Position numbers and translations under genes: made by a program
In this document: piece after piece, positions 1 through 8,941 of the stretch
Layout: each line of letters starts with the position of its first letter
Numbering within the stretch: the first letter of the stretch is position 1
The notes under the pieces: model-generated
What the model was told of the DNA's origin: nothing
Databases searched by the model: none
What the model saw: the letters and a program-made list of their open reading frames with translations, nothing else
Source: Spirosoma sp. 48-14
GTDB lineage: Bacteria; Bacteroidota; Bacteroidia; Cytophagales; Spirosomataceae
DNA: 64,000 nt
NCBI RefSeq assembly: GCF_001898575.1
Contig: NZ_MKUD01000063.1
Location: 477,201-541,200 of the forward strand
Reading direction: 5' to 3'

Positions 1-2
1 TT

Positions 3-1580
3 GCGTTCAATATCAAACAGCTTAATTCAACCTATCATATCGATCAAGAGAAACTGGCCTTCTCTGGACAAACGATCACCTTAAACGACTTTAGTCTGCG
101 CGATTCGCTGGGTCGAACGCTTACCACCAATGGCACCGTCGTGCTCAAAAACCTGCCGAATGCGGCTTACAACCTACGTGTTCAGGCCGATCATTTCCAG
201 GTACTCAATGCCTCCCGAAAAGACAATGACTATGCCTATGGCCAGGCTTCGGTCAGCACCGATCTCCGAATTAAAGGAACGGGGAGTGATGCTTCTGTCA
301 ATGGTACGGTCCGTCTCGAAGATGGCAGCAAAATTTCGATGGTGTTGCCCGATGAAACCGCCAGTGCCAATGAAGCCAACGGCATTGTTACGTTCATCAA
401 CCATAACGACTCGCTGGCGCTGGTAAAGTATCTGTACCAACCTAAGCAGGATAGTCTGGCCCCCCGGCTCTCGTTTGACAAGTTAACAAACTCAACCATT
501 TCAGTCGATCTGGAGGCCGATGAAAAATCAGAACTGACCATTGTCGTGGATGAACTCAACGGCGACTACCTAAGAGTACGAGGGAATGCCCGGCTCAATG
601 TAGGAGTCAATGCTGCGGGTCAGGTAAGTGTACTTGGCCGATATGAGGTAACCGAAGGCGAATATTCGCTGACCTACCAGGTACTGAAACGTAAGTTCGA
701 GCTTCAGAAAGGCGGTTACATCAACTTCTCGGGCGATCCACTTAAAGCTGACATCAACATGACGGCTATTTACAAGGTATCGACTTCTCCGGGTGATCTG
801 ATTGGTAATGAGTCGACCAACGTAGATGCCTCATCCCTAAAGCGGAAATTACCGTTTGAGGTGTTATTAACGATTAGTGATAATCTGGCATCACCTAAGC
901 TAAGTTTCGACATTCGTTCACCAGAGGCTGAAAGTGACATAGCAGCAACGAGTGTTTTAGGCACAAACGTCGAGAATAAACTGAAAGAGCTTCGACAAGA
1001 CCCATCGCAGGTCAATAAACAGGTTTTTGCGTTGTTAGTACTAAATCGGTTTCTGCCTGAAAATACCTCCGATTTCTTCTCTGGCTCCGATAATGGCGGG
1101 CTCAACACACAGGCCGAAAACCTTGCCCGTAGTAGCGTCAGTAAACTTATTTCCGATCAGTTGGGCCGACTGGCATCGGGTGTACTGAAGGGGTTTGATG
1201 TCGATTTTAATTTACTTTCTCAGGCAGGTAGTGCCAATACAGGCGGCACAAACAACGGCTCTCGTACCGATCTGAATGTAGGTGTATCACGAAGTTTTCT
1301 GGCGGGTCGTGTTACCGTTTCGGTTGGTAAAAACTTTGTGCTCGACAACTCAGCTAGTGCAGCTACTCCCAGCCAGAATCAGGTATTCGACAACGTTTCG
1401 GCCAACTATAATGTTACCCGAGATGGCCGGTACGTATTACGAGCATATCGCCGGAACGACTATCAGGCCGTACTGGATGGATATGTTATTGAAACGGGTA
1501 TTGGGTTCATTATTACGATGGACTACAATACGTTATCTGAAATCTTCCGGAAGTCGTCGCCGGGTACAACGATGAACTAA
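3..1580 (+). CDS. tamB: TamB C-terminal part (translocation/assembly module, DUF490), 5' truncated by window
   Basis: The frame is open from the first bases of the window, so this is the last 525 residues of a longer protein whose start lies outside. The beta-rich, low-complexity composition, the segment around YEVTEGEYSLTYQ and the C-terminal block with FALLVLNRFLP and GRVTVSVGKNF match the conserved TamB/DUF490 C-terminus. TamB proteins are long inner-membrane-anchored periplasmic proteins that bridge to an outer-membrane TamA partner and act in outer-membrane protein or lipid traffic. The next gene, six bases downstream on the same strand, encodes the Bacteroidota TamA homologue, which supports the call. 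The N-terminal membrane anchor cannot be checked here. Confidence 0.88.
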   Translation, partial: AFNIKQLNSTYHIDQEKLAFSGQTITLNDFSLRDSLGRTLTTNGTVVLKNLPNAAYNLRVQADHFQVLNASRKDNDYAYGQASVSTDLRIKGTGSDASVNGTVRLEDGSKISMVLPDETASANEANGIVTFINHNDSLALVKYLYQPKQDSLAPRLSFDKLTNSTISVDLEADEKSELTIVVDELNGDYLRVRGNARLNVGVNAAGQVSVLGRYEVTEGEYSLTYQVLKRKFELQKGGYINFSGDPLKADINMTAIYKVSTSPGDLIGNESTNVDASSLKRKLPFEVLLTISDNLASPKLSFDIRSPEAESDIAATSVLGTNVENKLKELRQDPSQVNKQVFALLVLNRFLPENTSDFFSGSDNGGLNTQAENLARSSVSKLISDQLGRLASGVLKGFDVDFNLLSQAGSANTGGTNNGSRTDLNVGVSRSFLAGRVTVSVGKNFVLDNSASAATPSQNQVFDNVSANYNVTRDGRYVLRAYRRNDYQAVLDGYVIETGIGFIITMDYNTLSEIFRKSSPGTTMN

Positions 1581-1586
1581 TCCGTT

Positions 1587-4025
1587 ATGAGATTCTTATC
1601 TACGATACACAACTACCGCACCATTCTTCTCACTCGGCCGAATCAACCAAAAGGCGCTTTTTTGTTCCGTGGTTTGCGTATAGTCTCTATTAGCTGCTTT
1701 TTGTTTGCCACATGGCTTCTAAGTGCCTGTAACATAGCTAAACACCTACCTCCGAACGAACGGCTCTATATGGGAACCGACATCGTCATCCACGCCGATT
1801 CTACGATTTCCAAAGATCAGCAGAGTAGCTTACAAACCCAATTGGAAGGCCTTGCCCGCCCCCGGCCCAACAAACAAATTTTCGGTTATCCTTATAAAGT
1901 GGGGTTATATTACTTGTTTGGCGAACCTAAAAAGCCGAATGGGTTTCGATCCTGGTTTCGGAATAAATTTGGTCAGGAACCCATATTAGCCAGTGCCAAA
2001 GCCATTACGTCGAACATCCCTATTTTCAAGGCAACGTTACAGAATCAGGGGTATTTCGGCTCAGATGCAACTGGCAAATTAAAAGAGGAAGGTTATAAAG
2101 CACGGGGCGTTTATGATGTGGATGTAAAGCAACGGTTTTACATCGATTCGACGGGCGTTCTGGTCGATTCAACACCCGTACGAAAAGCCCTGCTGGCGGC
2201 TTCTCGTCGAACCATTATTAAAAAAGGAGACCCCTATCTGTTCGACAATATCAAGCTGGAACGGGAGCGGATTAGTCAGGCTATTAAACAACGGGGATTT
2301 TACTATTTCCTACCCGATTATGTGGCCGTACTGGCAGATAATGACACGGCTACGCACCATACCAAGCTCTACTTCGCCATCAAACCCGACATGCCCGAAG
2401 CGGCAGGTGTTCCATACACGATCCGCGATGTCTTTATTTACTCCAATTACAACCTGTCGACAGCCCGGAATGACACGAATCGCCGACGTGCTTACCAGAC
2501 CGAACAACAATTCCGAATTATTGACTCGACGCGTCGGTTCGACCCTAAACTTTTCCGCGATATTGTAACTGTACGACCCGGCCAACGGTATAACAGCCGT
2601 ATGCAGGACTTAACGCTGTCGCGGTTTATTAACGTAGGCGCCTTTAAGTTTGTAAGAAATCGGTTCGAACCCGATCAGCAGGGCGACTCTGCTGTGCTCG
2701 ATGTGCATTATTATCTGACACCCTACCCGGCCAAATCCATACGGGTAGAATTGGACGGGACCTCCCGATCCACTAATTTCAACGGTACTCAGGTGGTTGT
2801 AAGCTGGCGCAACCGAAACGCGCTTCATCGTGCCGAACTCCTTACGGTCAATGCCAATGCTGGTATCGAATTTCAGGTCGGCGATGCTGGAGAAAGTGTC
2901 ACCAATTATCGCTTAGGCACCGACCTAAACTTGAGTTTCCCACGGCTGGTAGCTCCGTTCAGTTTCCGCTACGATCAACGGCAGGCATTACCTAAAACCA
3001 ACGCTACGATTGGGTATCAGACCATTATCCGGGGTGGTTTGTACCGAATTAACTCCGCTCAGACCACGTTTGGCTATGCCTGGCGCCAGAATCAACAAGT
3101 CGAGCACGTTTTCCAGCCTTTCAATATCAACTATGTCTATGTGCCCTTAAATAGCGTAGGTGACCGGGTCTATGAAATTATTAGTGACCCCAATATCCCT
3201 GCCATTGTCAGAGCGCAATACCAGACTACTGTTTTCCTATCAGATCAGCTTATTCTTAGTTCATTATACACATTCAATTATAATTCCCCAGCCCGTTCTA
3301 TTTCGCCGAATACATTTCGATTCACAGCAAATGCCGAAGCTGCCGGGAACCTAGCCAGCCTTTTCTTTCGGAAATCGCTCCCAACCGATGATCGTAAAGG
3401 GATTTTTGGTGTGCCCTATGCTCAGTTTATTCGATTGGATGCCAATTTGCGGTACTACCGTCAACTAAACCCTAAGCTAACATTGGCCAATCGGCTGTTT
3501 GCTGGTTTAGGCGTTCCCTATGGAAATTATAAAGGCTATCAGATTCCTTTCACCAAACAGTATTTTGTGGGTGGTAGCAATAGCATCCGGGCATTCCGGC
3601 CCAGAGCTATCGGTCCAGGCCTATTTACCCGCGATACGATTCGAAATCTACCACCATTTCAGGACGGTGGAGGAGATATAAAACTAGAAGCAAATACCGA
3701 ATTACGGCTCAAGTTTAACAAATACCTGGAAGGCGCCTTATTCGTCGATGCAGGCAATGTCTGGACGTATTATAACCTTGATAATTTCGAAGGTGATGTT
3801 GAAACCTTTTCGTCCAATTTTTACAAGCAAATTGCTGTGGGCGCAGGTGTCGGCATCCGACTGGATTTATCGTATTTCCTGATTCGCCTTGATCTGGCAA
3901 CCCCACTACGAAAGCCTTACAAGACCGACGGTAACGAATGGGTAGTCGATAAGATGGCGTTTGGTAGCCCTGACTGGCGAAAGCAAAACCTCGTGCTCAA
4001 TATTGGTGTAGGCTACCCGTTTTAA
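1587..4025 (+). CDS. tamL: TamL: lipoprotein BamA/TamA-family outer-membrane assembly protein
   Basis: This 812-residue protein carries POTRA-like N-terminal repeats and a C-terminal 16-stranded-barrel region of the Omp85 type, ending in an aromatic residue (GVGYPF). The motif GGSNSIRAFRPRAIGPG is typical of the family. A hydrophobic stretch followed by the lipobox LLSAC (Cys48) indicates a lipid-anchored mature N-terminus, the hallmark of the Bacteroidota TamL variant. The signal starts unusually late with this ATG; an internal TTG near residue 26 would give a normal signal peptide, so the start is uncertain. The gene follows tamB by six bases and is probably co-transcribed with it. Confidence 0.87.
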   Translation: MRFLSTIHNYRTILLTRPNQPKGAFLFRGLRIVSISCFLFATWLLSACNIAKHLPPNERLYMGTDIVIHADSTISKDQQSSLQTQLEGLARPRPNKQIFGYPYKVGLYYLFGEPKKPNGFRSWFRNKFGQEPILASAKAITSNIPIFKATLQNQGYFGSDATGKLKEEGYKARGVYDVDVKQRFYIDSTGVLVDSTPVRKALLAASRRTIIKKGDPYLFDNIKLERERISQAIKQRGFYYFLPDYVAVLADNDTATHHTKLYFAIKPDMPEAAGVPYTIRDVFIYSNYNLSTARNDTNRRRAYQTEQQFRIIDSTRRFDPKLFRDIVTVRPGQRYNSRMQDLTLSRFINVGAFKFVRNRFEPDQQGDSAVLDVHYYLTPYPAKSIRVELDGTSRSTNFNGTQVVVSWRNRNALHRAELLTVNANAGIEFQVGDAGESVTNYRLGTDLNLSFPRLVAPFSFRYDQRQALPKTNATIGYQTIIRGGLYRINSAQTTFGYAWRQNQQVEHVFQPFNINYVYVPLNSVGDRVYEIISDPNIPAIVRAQYQTTVFLSDQLILSSLYTFNYNSPARSISPNTFRFTANAEAAGNLASLFFRKSLPTDDRKGIFGVPYAQFIRLDANLRYYRQLNPKLTLANRLFAGLGVPYGNYKGYQIPFTKQYFVGGSNSIRAFRPRAIGPGLFTRDTIRNLPPFQDGGGDIKLEANTELRLKFNKYLEGALFVDAGNVWTYYNLDNFEGDVETFSSNFYKQIAVGAGVGIRLDLSYFLIRLDLATPLRKPYKTDGNEWVVDKMAFGSPDWRKQNLVLNIGVGYPF

Positions 4026-4032
4026 TTTTTCT

Positions 4033-4752
4033 TTACTCTTTTTCCAACACGGGTTTTAGCGCCTTCCAGACTGTGTTCGCTACAATTTTATGGCCGTCGG
4101 GTGTGGGATGGATGCCGTCGGGTTGGTTCAGTTTGGGAATGCCGCCAACTCCTTCGAGCAAAAACGGAATCAGAACGGCTTTGTTCTTATCAGCCAGTTC
4201 TTTAAACAACCCTCGAAACTCTTTCGTATAGGTCGTTCCCATATTGGGCGGAATCTGCATACCAGCCAGTACGATGGTTGCTTCCGGGCTTTTCTTACGA
4301 ACTGTATCCATAATAGCCTGTAAATTTTGCCGGGTGGCGGTGAGTGGTAATCCCCGAAGGCCGTCGTTACCACCCAGCTCGAGTACGAATACAGCCACGG
4401 GCTGACGCATCACCCAACTAATCCGGCTTTTTCCGCCCGCTGTCGTTTCGCCACTTAGTCCAGCATTGACAACCGTATAATTCAACCCGGCCGAATCGAT
4501 CTTCTGACCAACCAAAGCAGGGAATGCCTGCGACGGTTCGACACCATAACCGGCTGTTAAGCTATTTCCATAAAATAGAACAATCTGTTTTTTCGCCGGA
4601 GCCGTCGGCGAAGCGGTAGAGGGCTTGGCAGTACGATCACTTGATCCTGAAGTAGTTTTGGTATCGGATGAGCCGCAATTCCAGACCGTTAAGCAAACGA
4701 TCAGGCCGCTTATCACAGAATGAACCGTTTGTCGATTTTGCCAGAACTTCAT
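4033..4752 (-). CDS. tesA: TesA-like GDSL/SGNH arylesterase or lysophospholipase (lipoprotein)
   Basis: This 239-residue protein has the SGNH blocks in order: GNSLTAGYG (nucleophile Ser64), the glycine of block II in NAGLSGETTAGG, LELGGND (residues 125-130) and DGIHPTPDGH (Asp212, His215). The N-terminal hydrophobic segment ends in VWNC (Cys26), a plausible lipobox, followed by a Ser/Thr/Pro-rich linker, so the enzyme is probably a periplasmic or membrane-anchored acyl esterase. It is divergent from a YbbA/YbbP-type ABC pair, the same arrangement as tesA-ybbA-ybbP in Escherichia coli. It converges with tamL with a seven-base gap and no visible terminator. The exact lipid substrate is not readable from sequence. 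Confidence 0.86.
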   Translation of the reverse strand: MKFWQNRQTVHSVISGLIVCLTVWNCGSSDTKTTSGSSDRTAKPSTASPTAPAKKQIVLFYGNSLTAGYGVEPSQAFPALVGQKIDSAGLNYTVVNAGLSGETTAGGKSRISWVMRQPVAVFVLELGGNDGLRGLPLTATRQNLQAIMDTVRKKSPEATIVLAGMQIPPNMGTTYTKEFRGLFKELADKNKAVLIPFLLEGVGGIPKLNQPDGIHPTPDGHKIVANTVWKALKPVLEKE

Positions 4753-4773
4753 TGGTTGTCTGTCGGTTAGATG

Positions 4774-4863
4774 TAAACACAGAGAACGCAGAGGATGGTA
4801 CGAAGCCTAAAAAAAAGTTGTTCCTCGCTTTCTCCGTGTAAATCTCCGTTATCTCTGTGTTTA
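4774..4863. repeat. Imperfect inverted repeat between tesA and ybbA
   Basis: Perfect 12-bp terminal arms lie at 4774-4785 (TAAACACAGAGA) and 4852-4863 (TCTCTGTGTTTA). Pairing continues imperfectly inward (AACGCAGAG against CTCCGTT). The element fills the divergent promoter region. It also explains the spurious N-terminal extension of the downstream ABC ATPase frame, which would be translated from it. Confidence 0.7.
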
Positions 4864-4881
4864 GAACAACCTTTTTGTTCC

Positions 4882-5574
4882 ATGAGTATCCTGCACGTCG
4901 AAAATCTTACCAAAACCTATATCAGTGGAGGCCGTGAACTAACCGTACTTCATGGCGTCAATTTTACGCTTGAACCGGGCGATACCTTTGCCATCGTTGG
5001 CCCATCGGGCAGTGGCAAAACAACGCTATTGGGCTTATGCGCTGGGCTGGACCGGGCTTCTTCCGGCAGCGTTTACCTGAACGACATTCGGCTGGATACA
5101 CTCAATGAAGATCAGCGGGCCGCCATTCGGAACCAATATGTTGGGTTCATTTTCCAGAACTTCCAACTTCTGCCCACGCTGACTGCCCTCGAAAACGTGA
5201 TGGTTCCGCTCGAACTACGGGGCGAAAAAGGAGCTGCCAAAACCGCTCAGGCGTTGCTGGATCGGGTTGGCCTGGGACAGCGAGGGCACCACTACCCTAC
5301 TCAGCTTTCGGGGGGCGAACAGCAACGGGTTTCGCTGGCGCGTGCTTTTGCCAACCGCCCTAAACTCCTCTTTGCCGATGAACCAACCGGCAACCTCGAT
5401 GCCGACACCAGCGCTACGGTTGTCGATCTGCTGTTCGAACTCAACCGCGAAGCAGGAACCACCCTCGTACTGGTTACCCACGATATGGAACTGGCTTCCC
5501 GCACGCAACGGATCATTCGAATTAAGGGAGGGACGGTAGTTAATGATCGAATGACTGAATTATTGAATGACTGA
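4882..5574 (+). CDS. ybbA: YbbA-type ABC transporter ATP-binding protein
   Basis: From the ATG at 4882 this is a 230-residue ATPase with Walker A GPSGSGKTT (residues 40-48), signature LSGGEQQRVSLARA and Walker B LLFADEPTGNLD followed by the H-loop LVTHD. The sequence belongs to the LolD/MacB/YbbA group that pairs with FtsX-type permeases, and such a permease gene follows 56 bases later. An upstream in-frame ATG at 4795 adds 29 residues derived from the inverted repeat and is rejected, because the family begins at MSILHVENL. The last codons and the stop lie inside an arm of another inverted repeat (5542-5576). The likely role is extraction or transport of a lipid or hydrophobic compound together with the next gene. 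Confidence 0.9.
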   Translation: MSILHVENLTKTYISGGRELTVLHGVNFTLEPGDTFAIVGPSGSGKTTLLGLCAGLDRASSGSVYLNDIRLDTLNEDQRAAIRNQYVGFIFQNFQLLPTLTALENVMVPLELRGEKGAAKTAQALLDRVGLGQRGHHYPTQLSGGEQQRVSLARAFANRPKLLFADEPTGNLDADTSATVVDLLFELNREAGTTLVLVTHDMELASRTQRIIRIKGGTVVNDRMTELLND

Positions 5575-5626
5575 ATAAAGTAACTGAGATAATTCAATCA
5601 TTCAACAATTCTATCATTCAATCATT
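5542..5626. repeat. 35-bp imperfect AT-rich inverted repeat overlapping the ybbA 3' end
   Basis: The arms at 5542-5576 and 5592-5626 match at about 30 of 35 positions when one is reverse-complemented. They are built from 7-bp units such as GAATGAT / ATTCAAT. The left arm encodes the last codons and stop of ybbA; the right arm ends five bases before the permease start codon. It belongs with the similar borders at 11192-11254 and 12070-12149. Confidence 0.75.
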
Positions 5627-5630
5627 ACCT

Positions 5631-8189
5631 ATGGATTCCCCTCAGTTGCATACAAATATCCGCCCCGGAACAAACTGGTTATTTCGGATGGCCTGGCGCG
5701 ATAGTCGGCGGAGCCGCCAGCGATTATTGCTGTTTATGTCGGCAATCGTACTGGGCATTGCTGCTTTGGTAGCCATCAACTCCTTCGGTGATAATCTGGC
5801 CCAAAGCATCGACGACCAGGCCCGTGAATTATTGGGAGCAGACCTGACCATCTCGTGGTCACGCGAACCATCGGCTAAAACCAATAAACTCCTAAAAACG
5901 ATTGGCCGCGACCGGGCGTATGAGGTTTCCTTCCCATCGCTGGTATCGATTCCCAAAACGGGAGGTGTACGACTAGCTCAAATTAAAGGTCTTGAGGGTG
6001 CTTTCCCCTACTATGGCACCTGGGAAGTTCAGCCAGTATCGGCTATCCAAACGTTTCGCAAAGCCAATAGCCGGGTTGCTTTGGTAGATGATGGATTGCT
6101 GGTTCAGTTAGGGGCTCAACCCGGCGATTCAGTGAAGATTGGTAATCTCAATTTTCTGGTTGCGGGGCGGGTTACGAAAACCCCCGGCCAAGCTGCTGTA
6201 GCTGCCACTGTAGCTCCTACCGTTTTTGTACCGAATCAATTTTTAGCCGGTACAGGCCTGCTACAGCGAGGTAGCCGGATAGCCTATAAATACTATTACC
6301 AATTTGCTCCCGGCACCGATGTAGAGAAGTTCATCAAGCCACTTTCCTCGCAATTGGATAAGGAAGGAATAAATTTTGATACGGTAGCTGGGCGTAAAAA
6401 ACAGACCGGACGGGCGTTTGGCGATCTGACCAAATTTCTAAGTCTGGTGGCCTTTGTGGCCTTATTGTTGGGCTGTGTGGGTGTTGCCAGTGCCGTTCAA
6501 TTGTACGTCAAAGAGAAAATTGCATCCGTAGCCATTCTGCGGACGCTTGGAACCAGTGGCCGTCAGGCTTTTCTGATTTACTTAATCCAGACGGCGATCA
6601 TGGGCTTTTTAGGGGCCGCCATTGGCGCTTTGGCTGGTTCGGCCATTCAGTTGATTCTTCCCCGCATATTCAGCAATTTCCTGCCCGTTACCGTCGAAAC
6701 ATCGGTATCACTTCCGGCTATTCTGGGTGGTCTGGGTACAGGGTTACTGATTTCGGTTTTGTTTTCGTTGCTACCCTTGCTGGCGATTCGGAATGTATCG
6801 CCTTTACGAGCTATCCGTAACTCGTATGAAGATGACCTGAGCGGGCGTGACCCACTTCGTTGGCTGGTATACCTGCTTGTGCTCCTGTTTATTGTTGGCT
6901 TTGCCTATTTGCAAACCAAAAATCTGATGTTGTCCATTGGCTTTACGGGTGGTCTGATGCTGGCCTTTGGCATATTAACCGCGCTGGGCTTAGGGCTGAT
7001 CTGGCTGGTTCGTCGATTTTTCCCCGCTTCGTGGAGTTACGTCTGGCGGCAAAGTCTGGCCAACCTCTATCGACCCAATAACCAAACGCTGATACTCGTA
7101 ACCTCTATTGGGTTGGGCGCTTTCCTGATAGCAACTCTTTACCTTACTCAAGGTTTGTTGCTGGGGCAGGTCGAACTGTCGGCTAGTGGCAAGCAACCCA
7201 ACATGGTCCTGTTCGATATTCAGAATGAGCAGCTTGGCGGTGTAAAAAAATTAGTCGCTGCCCAAAAATTGCCGGTTTTGCAAGAAGTCCCGGTCGTAAC
7301 CATGCGTCTGTCGGATATTAACGGCAAAACAGATAACGCAAACCGGAGCGATACCACCGCCAGACCACCGAAGTGGGCCTTTACCCGCGAGTACCGAGTG
7401 ACGTACCGTGATACACTCATTTCGTCGGAGAAGCTGGTTTTGGGCAAAGCGCCCCATCAGGCCAATGGTGCTGTTTATGTTTCTATAGAGAAGCCTTTCT
7501 TCGACCGCATGCACCTTAAACTGGGCGATACGCTGAATTTCAACGTGCAGGGCGCTCCTATTCAGACGATTGTAGGGGGCACACGCGAAGTGGAATGGAA
7601 CCGGGTACAGACTAACTTTCTGGTGGTATTTCCTTCAGGTGTTCTGGAACAGGCCCCCCAATTCCATGTGCTGATGACCCGCGTGCCCAACAATCAGGTC
7701 TCGGCCCAGCTTCAGCGCGGTTTGGTTACTCAATTTCCGAATGTCTCGGCCATCGACTTGGGCCTGATCCTGAAAACGGTTGATGAAATTCTTGAGCAGA
7801 TCTCGTTCGTCATCCAGTTTATGGCCTTGTTCAGTATTCTGACAGGTTTATTGGTCTTAGCCAGTTCGGTCGTTATCAGTAAGTTTCAGCGGCTGCGTGA
7901 GAGTGTATTGTTACGTACTTTGGGAGCTAGCCGGGAACAGATTTTACGGATTACCATTCTGGAATATGGCTTGCTGGGGCTGTTAGCCTCTCTTTCGGGT
8001 ATTGTTCTCTCCATAGCTGGAACCTGGGGATTAGCCCGGTTCGTATTTGACGTTCCGTATAAACCAGCCGTTGTGCCGCTGGTGGTTGTGGCTTTAGTCG
8101 TTACCGTCATGACGATCCTAATTGGCGTATTCAACAGCCGGGAAGTGCTCTCGAGGCCACCGCTAGATGTGTTGCGAGCCGAAGTATAA
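5631..8189 (+). CDS. YbbP-type ABC transporter permease (two FtsX domains)
   Basis: This 852-residue integral membrane protein has one N-terminal membrane helix (about residues 32-50), a periplasmic MacB-PCD-like region, three helices ending near the AIRNVSPLRAIR motif, a second pair of helices, another periplasmic part and a final three-helix FtsX block ending in FNSREVLSRPPLDVLRAE. The duplicated FtsX domain is the YbbP organisation rather than the single-domain MacB or LolC type. It directly follows its ATPase, and the divergent TesA-like lipase suggests a shared lipid or ester substrate. The substrate itself is unknown. Confidence 0.88.
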   Translation: MDSPQLHTNIRPGTNWLFRMAWRDSRRSRQRLLLFMSAIVLGIAALVAINSFGDNLAQSIDDQARELLGADLTISWSREPSAKTNKLLKTIGRDRAYEVSFPSLVSIPKTGGVRLAQIKGLEGAFPYYGTWEVQPVSAIQTFRKANSRVALVDDGLLVQLGAQPGDSVKIGNLNFLVAGRVTKTPGQAAVAATVAPTVFVPNQFLAGTGLLQRGSRIAYKYYYQFAPGTDVEKFIKPLSSQLDKEGINFDTVAGRKKQTGRAFGDLTKFLSLVAFVALLLGCVGVASAVQLYVKEKIASVAILRTLGTSGRQAFLIYLIQTAIMGFLGAAIGALAGSAIQLILPRIFSNFLPVTVETSVSLPAILGGLGTGLLISVLFSLLPLLAIRNVSPLRAIRNSYEDDLSGRDPLRWLVYLLVLLFIVGFAYLQTKNLMLSIGFTGGLMLAFGILTALGLGLIWLVRRFFPASWSYVWRQSLANLYRPNNQTLILVTSIGLGAFLIATLYLTQGLLLGQVELSASGKQPNMVLFDIQNEQLGGVKKLVAAQKLPVLQEVPVVTMRLSDINGKTDNANRSDTTARPPKWAFTREYRVTYRDTLISSEKLVLGKAPHQANGAVYVSIEKPFFDRMHLKLGDTLNFNVQGAPIQTIVGGTREVEWNRVQTNFLVVFPSGVLEQAPQFHVLMTRVPNNQVSAQLQRGLVTQFPNVSAIDLGLILKTVDEILEQISFVIQFMALFSILTGLLVLASSVVISKFQRLRESVLLRTLGASREQILRITILEYGLLGLLASLSGIVLSIAGTWGLARFVFDVPYKPAVVPLVVVALVVTVMTILIGVFNSREVLSRPPLDVLRAEV

Positions 8190-8240
8190 TGTGACTAATC
8201 GTAACATTTTATCGTTCTTTGTGAAAAACGGCATCCGATC

Positions 8241-8477
8241 ATGAGTGTAACCGAAGCGTTCGGCGATATAGCCAGTAGCCTGGCTCAATTGGCTCCCGAT
8301 AAAATTAGTACTCTAAAGGCTCCTGCTTCTATGTCTAGGCGAGTCGAGGAGCTAGTTAATCGAAAAAAAGATGGTCTTATCACTCCCGAAGAATCGAGCG
8401 AACTAGAGCGTTTTTTAGCCCTCGATCTATTTATCAGCCTTACTAAAGCGCGGGCCCGGGTTTTAATGAAGGGATGA
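8241..8477 (+). CDS. Small conserved protein coupled to the HNH nuclease gene
   Basis: This 78-residue, mostly helical, acidic protein contains the segment EESSELERFLALDLFISLTKARARVL. From memory, similar short proteins are often encoded directly upstream of HNH nucleases in cyanobacteria and Bacteroidota; this was not searched. Its stop codon overlaps the ATG of the nuclease gene (ATGA at 8474-8477), implying translational coupling and a functional pair. It could be a small partner or inhibitor of the nuclease, or part of a toxin-antitoxin-like unit, but no known antitoxin DNA-binding motif is visible. Confidence 0.7.
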   Translation: MSVTEAFGDIASSLAQLAPDKISTLKAPASMSRRVEELVNRKKDGLITPEESSELERFLALDLFISLTKARARVLMKG

Positions 8478-8881
8478 GACAAACGATTTCTACTAAAAAA
8501 CGTCGTTCTGTCGCTCAACGCGCCAACTATCGGTGCGAGTATTGCCGAGTACATGAAAATGATTCTTTCCTGACTTTCGAGATCGACCATATCATTAGTG
8601 TAAAACATGGCGGAGGTAATGAGCTGGAAAACCTGGCCTATGCGTGTCCACATTGCAATACTCATAAAGGATCAGATTTAACCACTTTTCTCGATTCTTA
8701 CGACGACATAGTTATTTTATTCAACCCCCGTAAACACGAATGGGGCGCTCATTTTGAAGCGCTTGATGGCGAGGTCATCCCTAAAACCCGTATAGGGCAA
8801 GCGACTATCAAAGTACTTCAACTGAACGATCCAGATCGGGTTATTCTTCGTCAGTTACTGGCACAAGCAGGTAGGTATTAA
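8474..8881 (+). CDS. HNH endonuclease
   Basis: This 135-residue protein has a compact HNH fold: a Cys pair CEYC (Cys21, Cys24), the catalytic DHI (Asp38, His39), Asn53 in the ELENLAYACPHCN segment, a second Cys pair (Cys58, Cys61) and a final Asn/His/Lys cluster CNTHKG. The two CxxC pairs should bind a structural zinc. The C-terminal 60 residues (HEWGAHFEALDGEVIPKTRIGQATI) are typical of short stand-alone HNH proteins of unknown target. It overlaps the upstream small gene by four bases. There is no methylase, intein or phage context, so it is not an obvious restriction, homing or packaging enzyme. Confidence 0.87.
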   Translation: MRQTISTKKRRSVAQRANYRCEYCRVHENDSFLTFEIDHIISVKHGGGNELENLAYACPHCNTHKGSDLTTFLDSYDDIVILFNPRKHEWGAHFEALDGEVIPKTRIGQATIKVLQLNDPDRVILRQLLAQAGRY

Positions 8882-8941
8882 AGAGTCAGTAAATGTCGAT
8901 TCTATTCGTTCTTTTAGATCGAAACGTTACGGTCTATTTAC

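Noticed and set aside
4795..4881. 29-residue extension of YbbA
   Set aside because: It is encoded by the inverted repeat at 4774-4863, and the ATPase family starts at the ATG at 4882.
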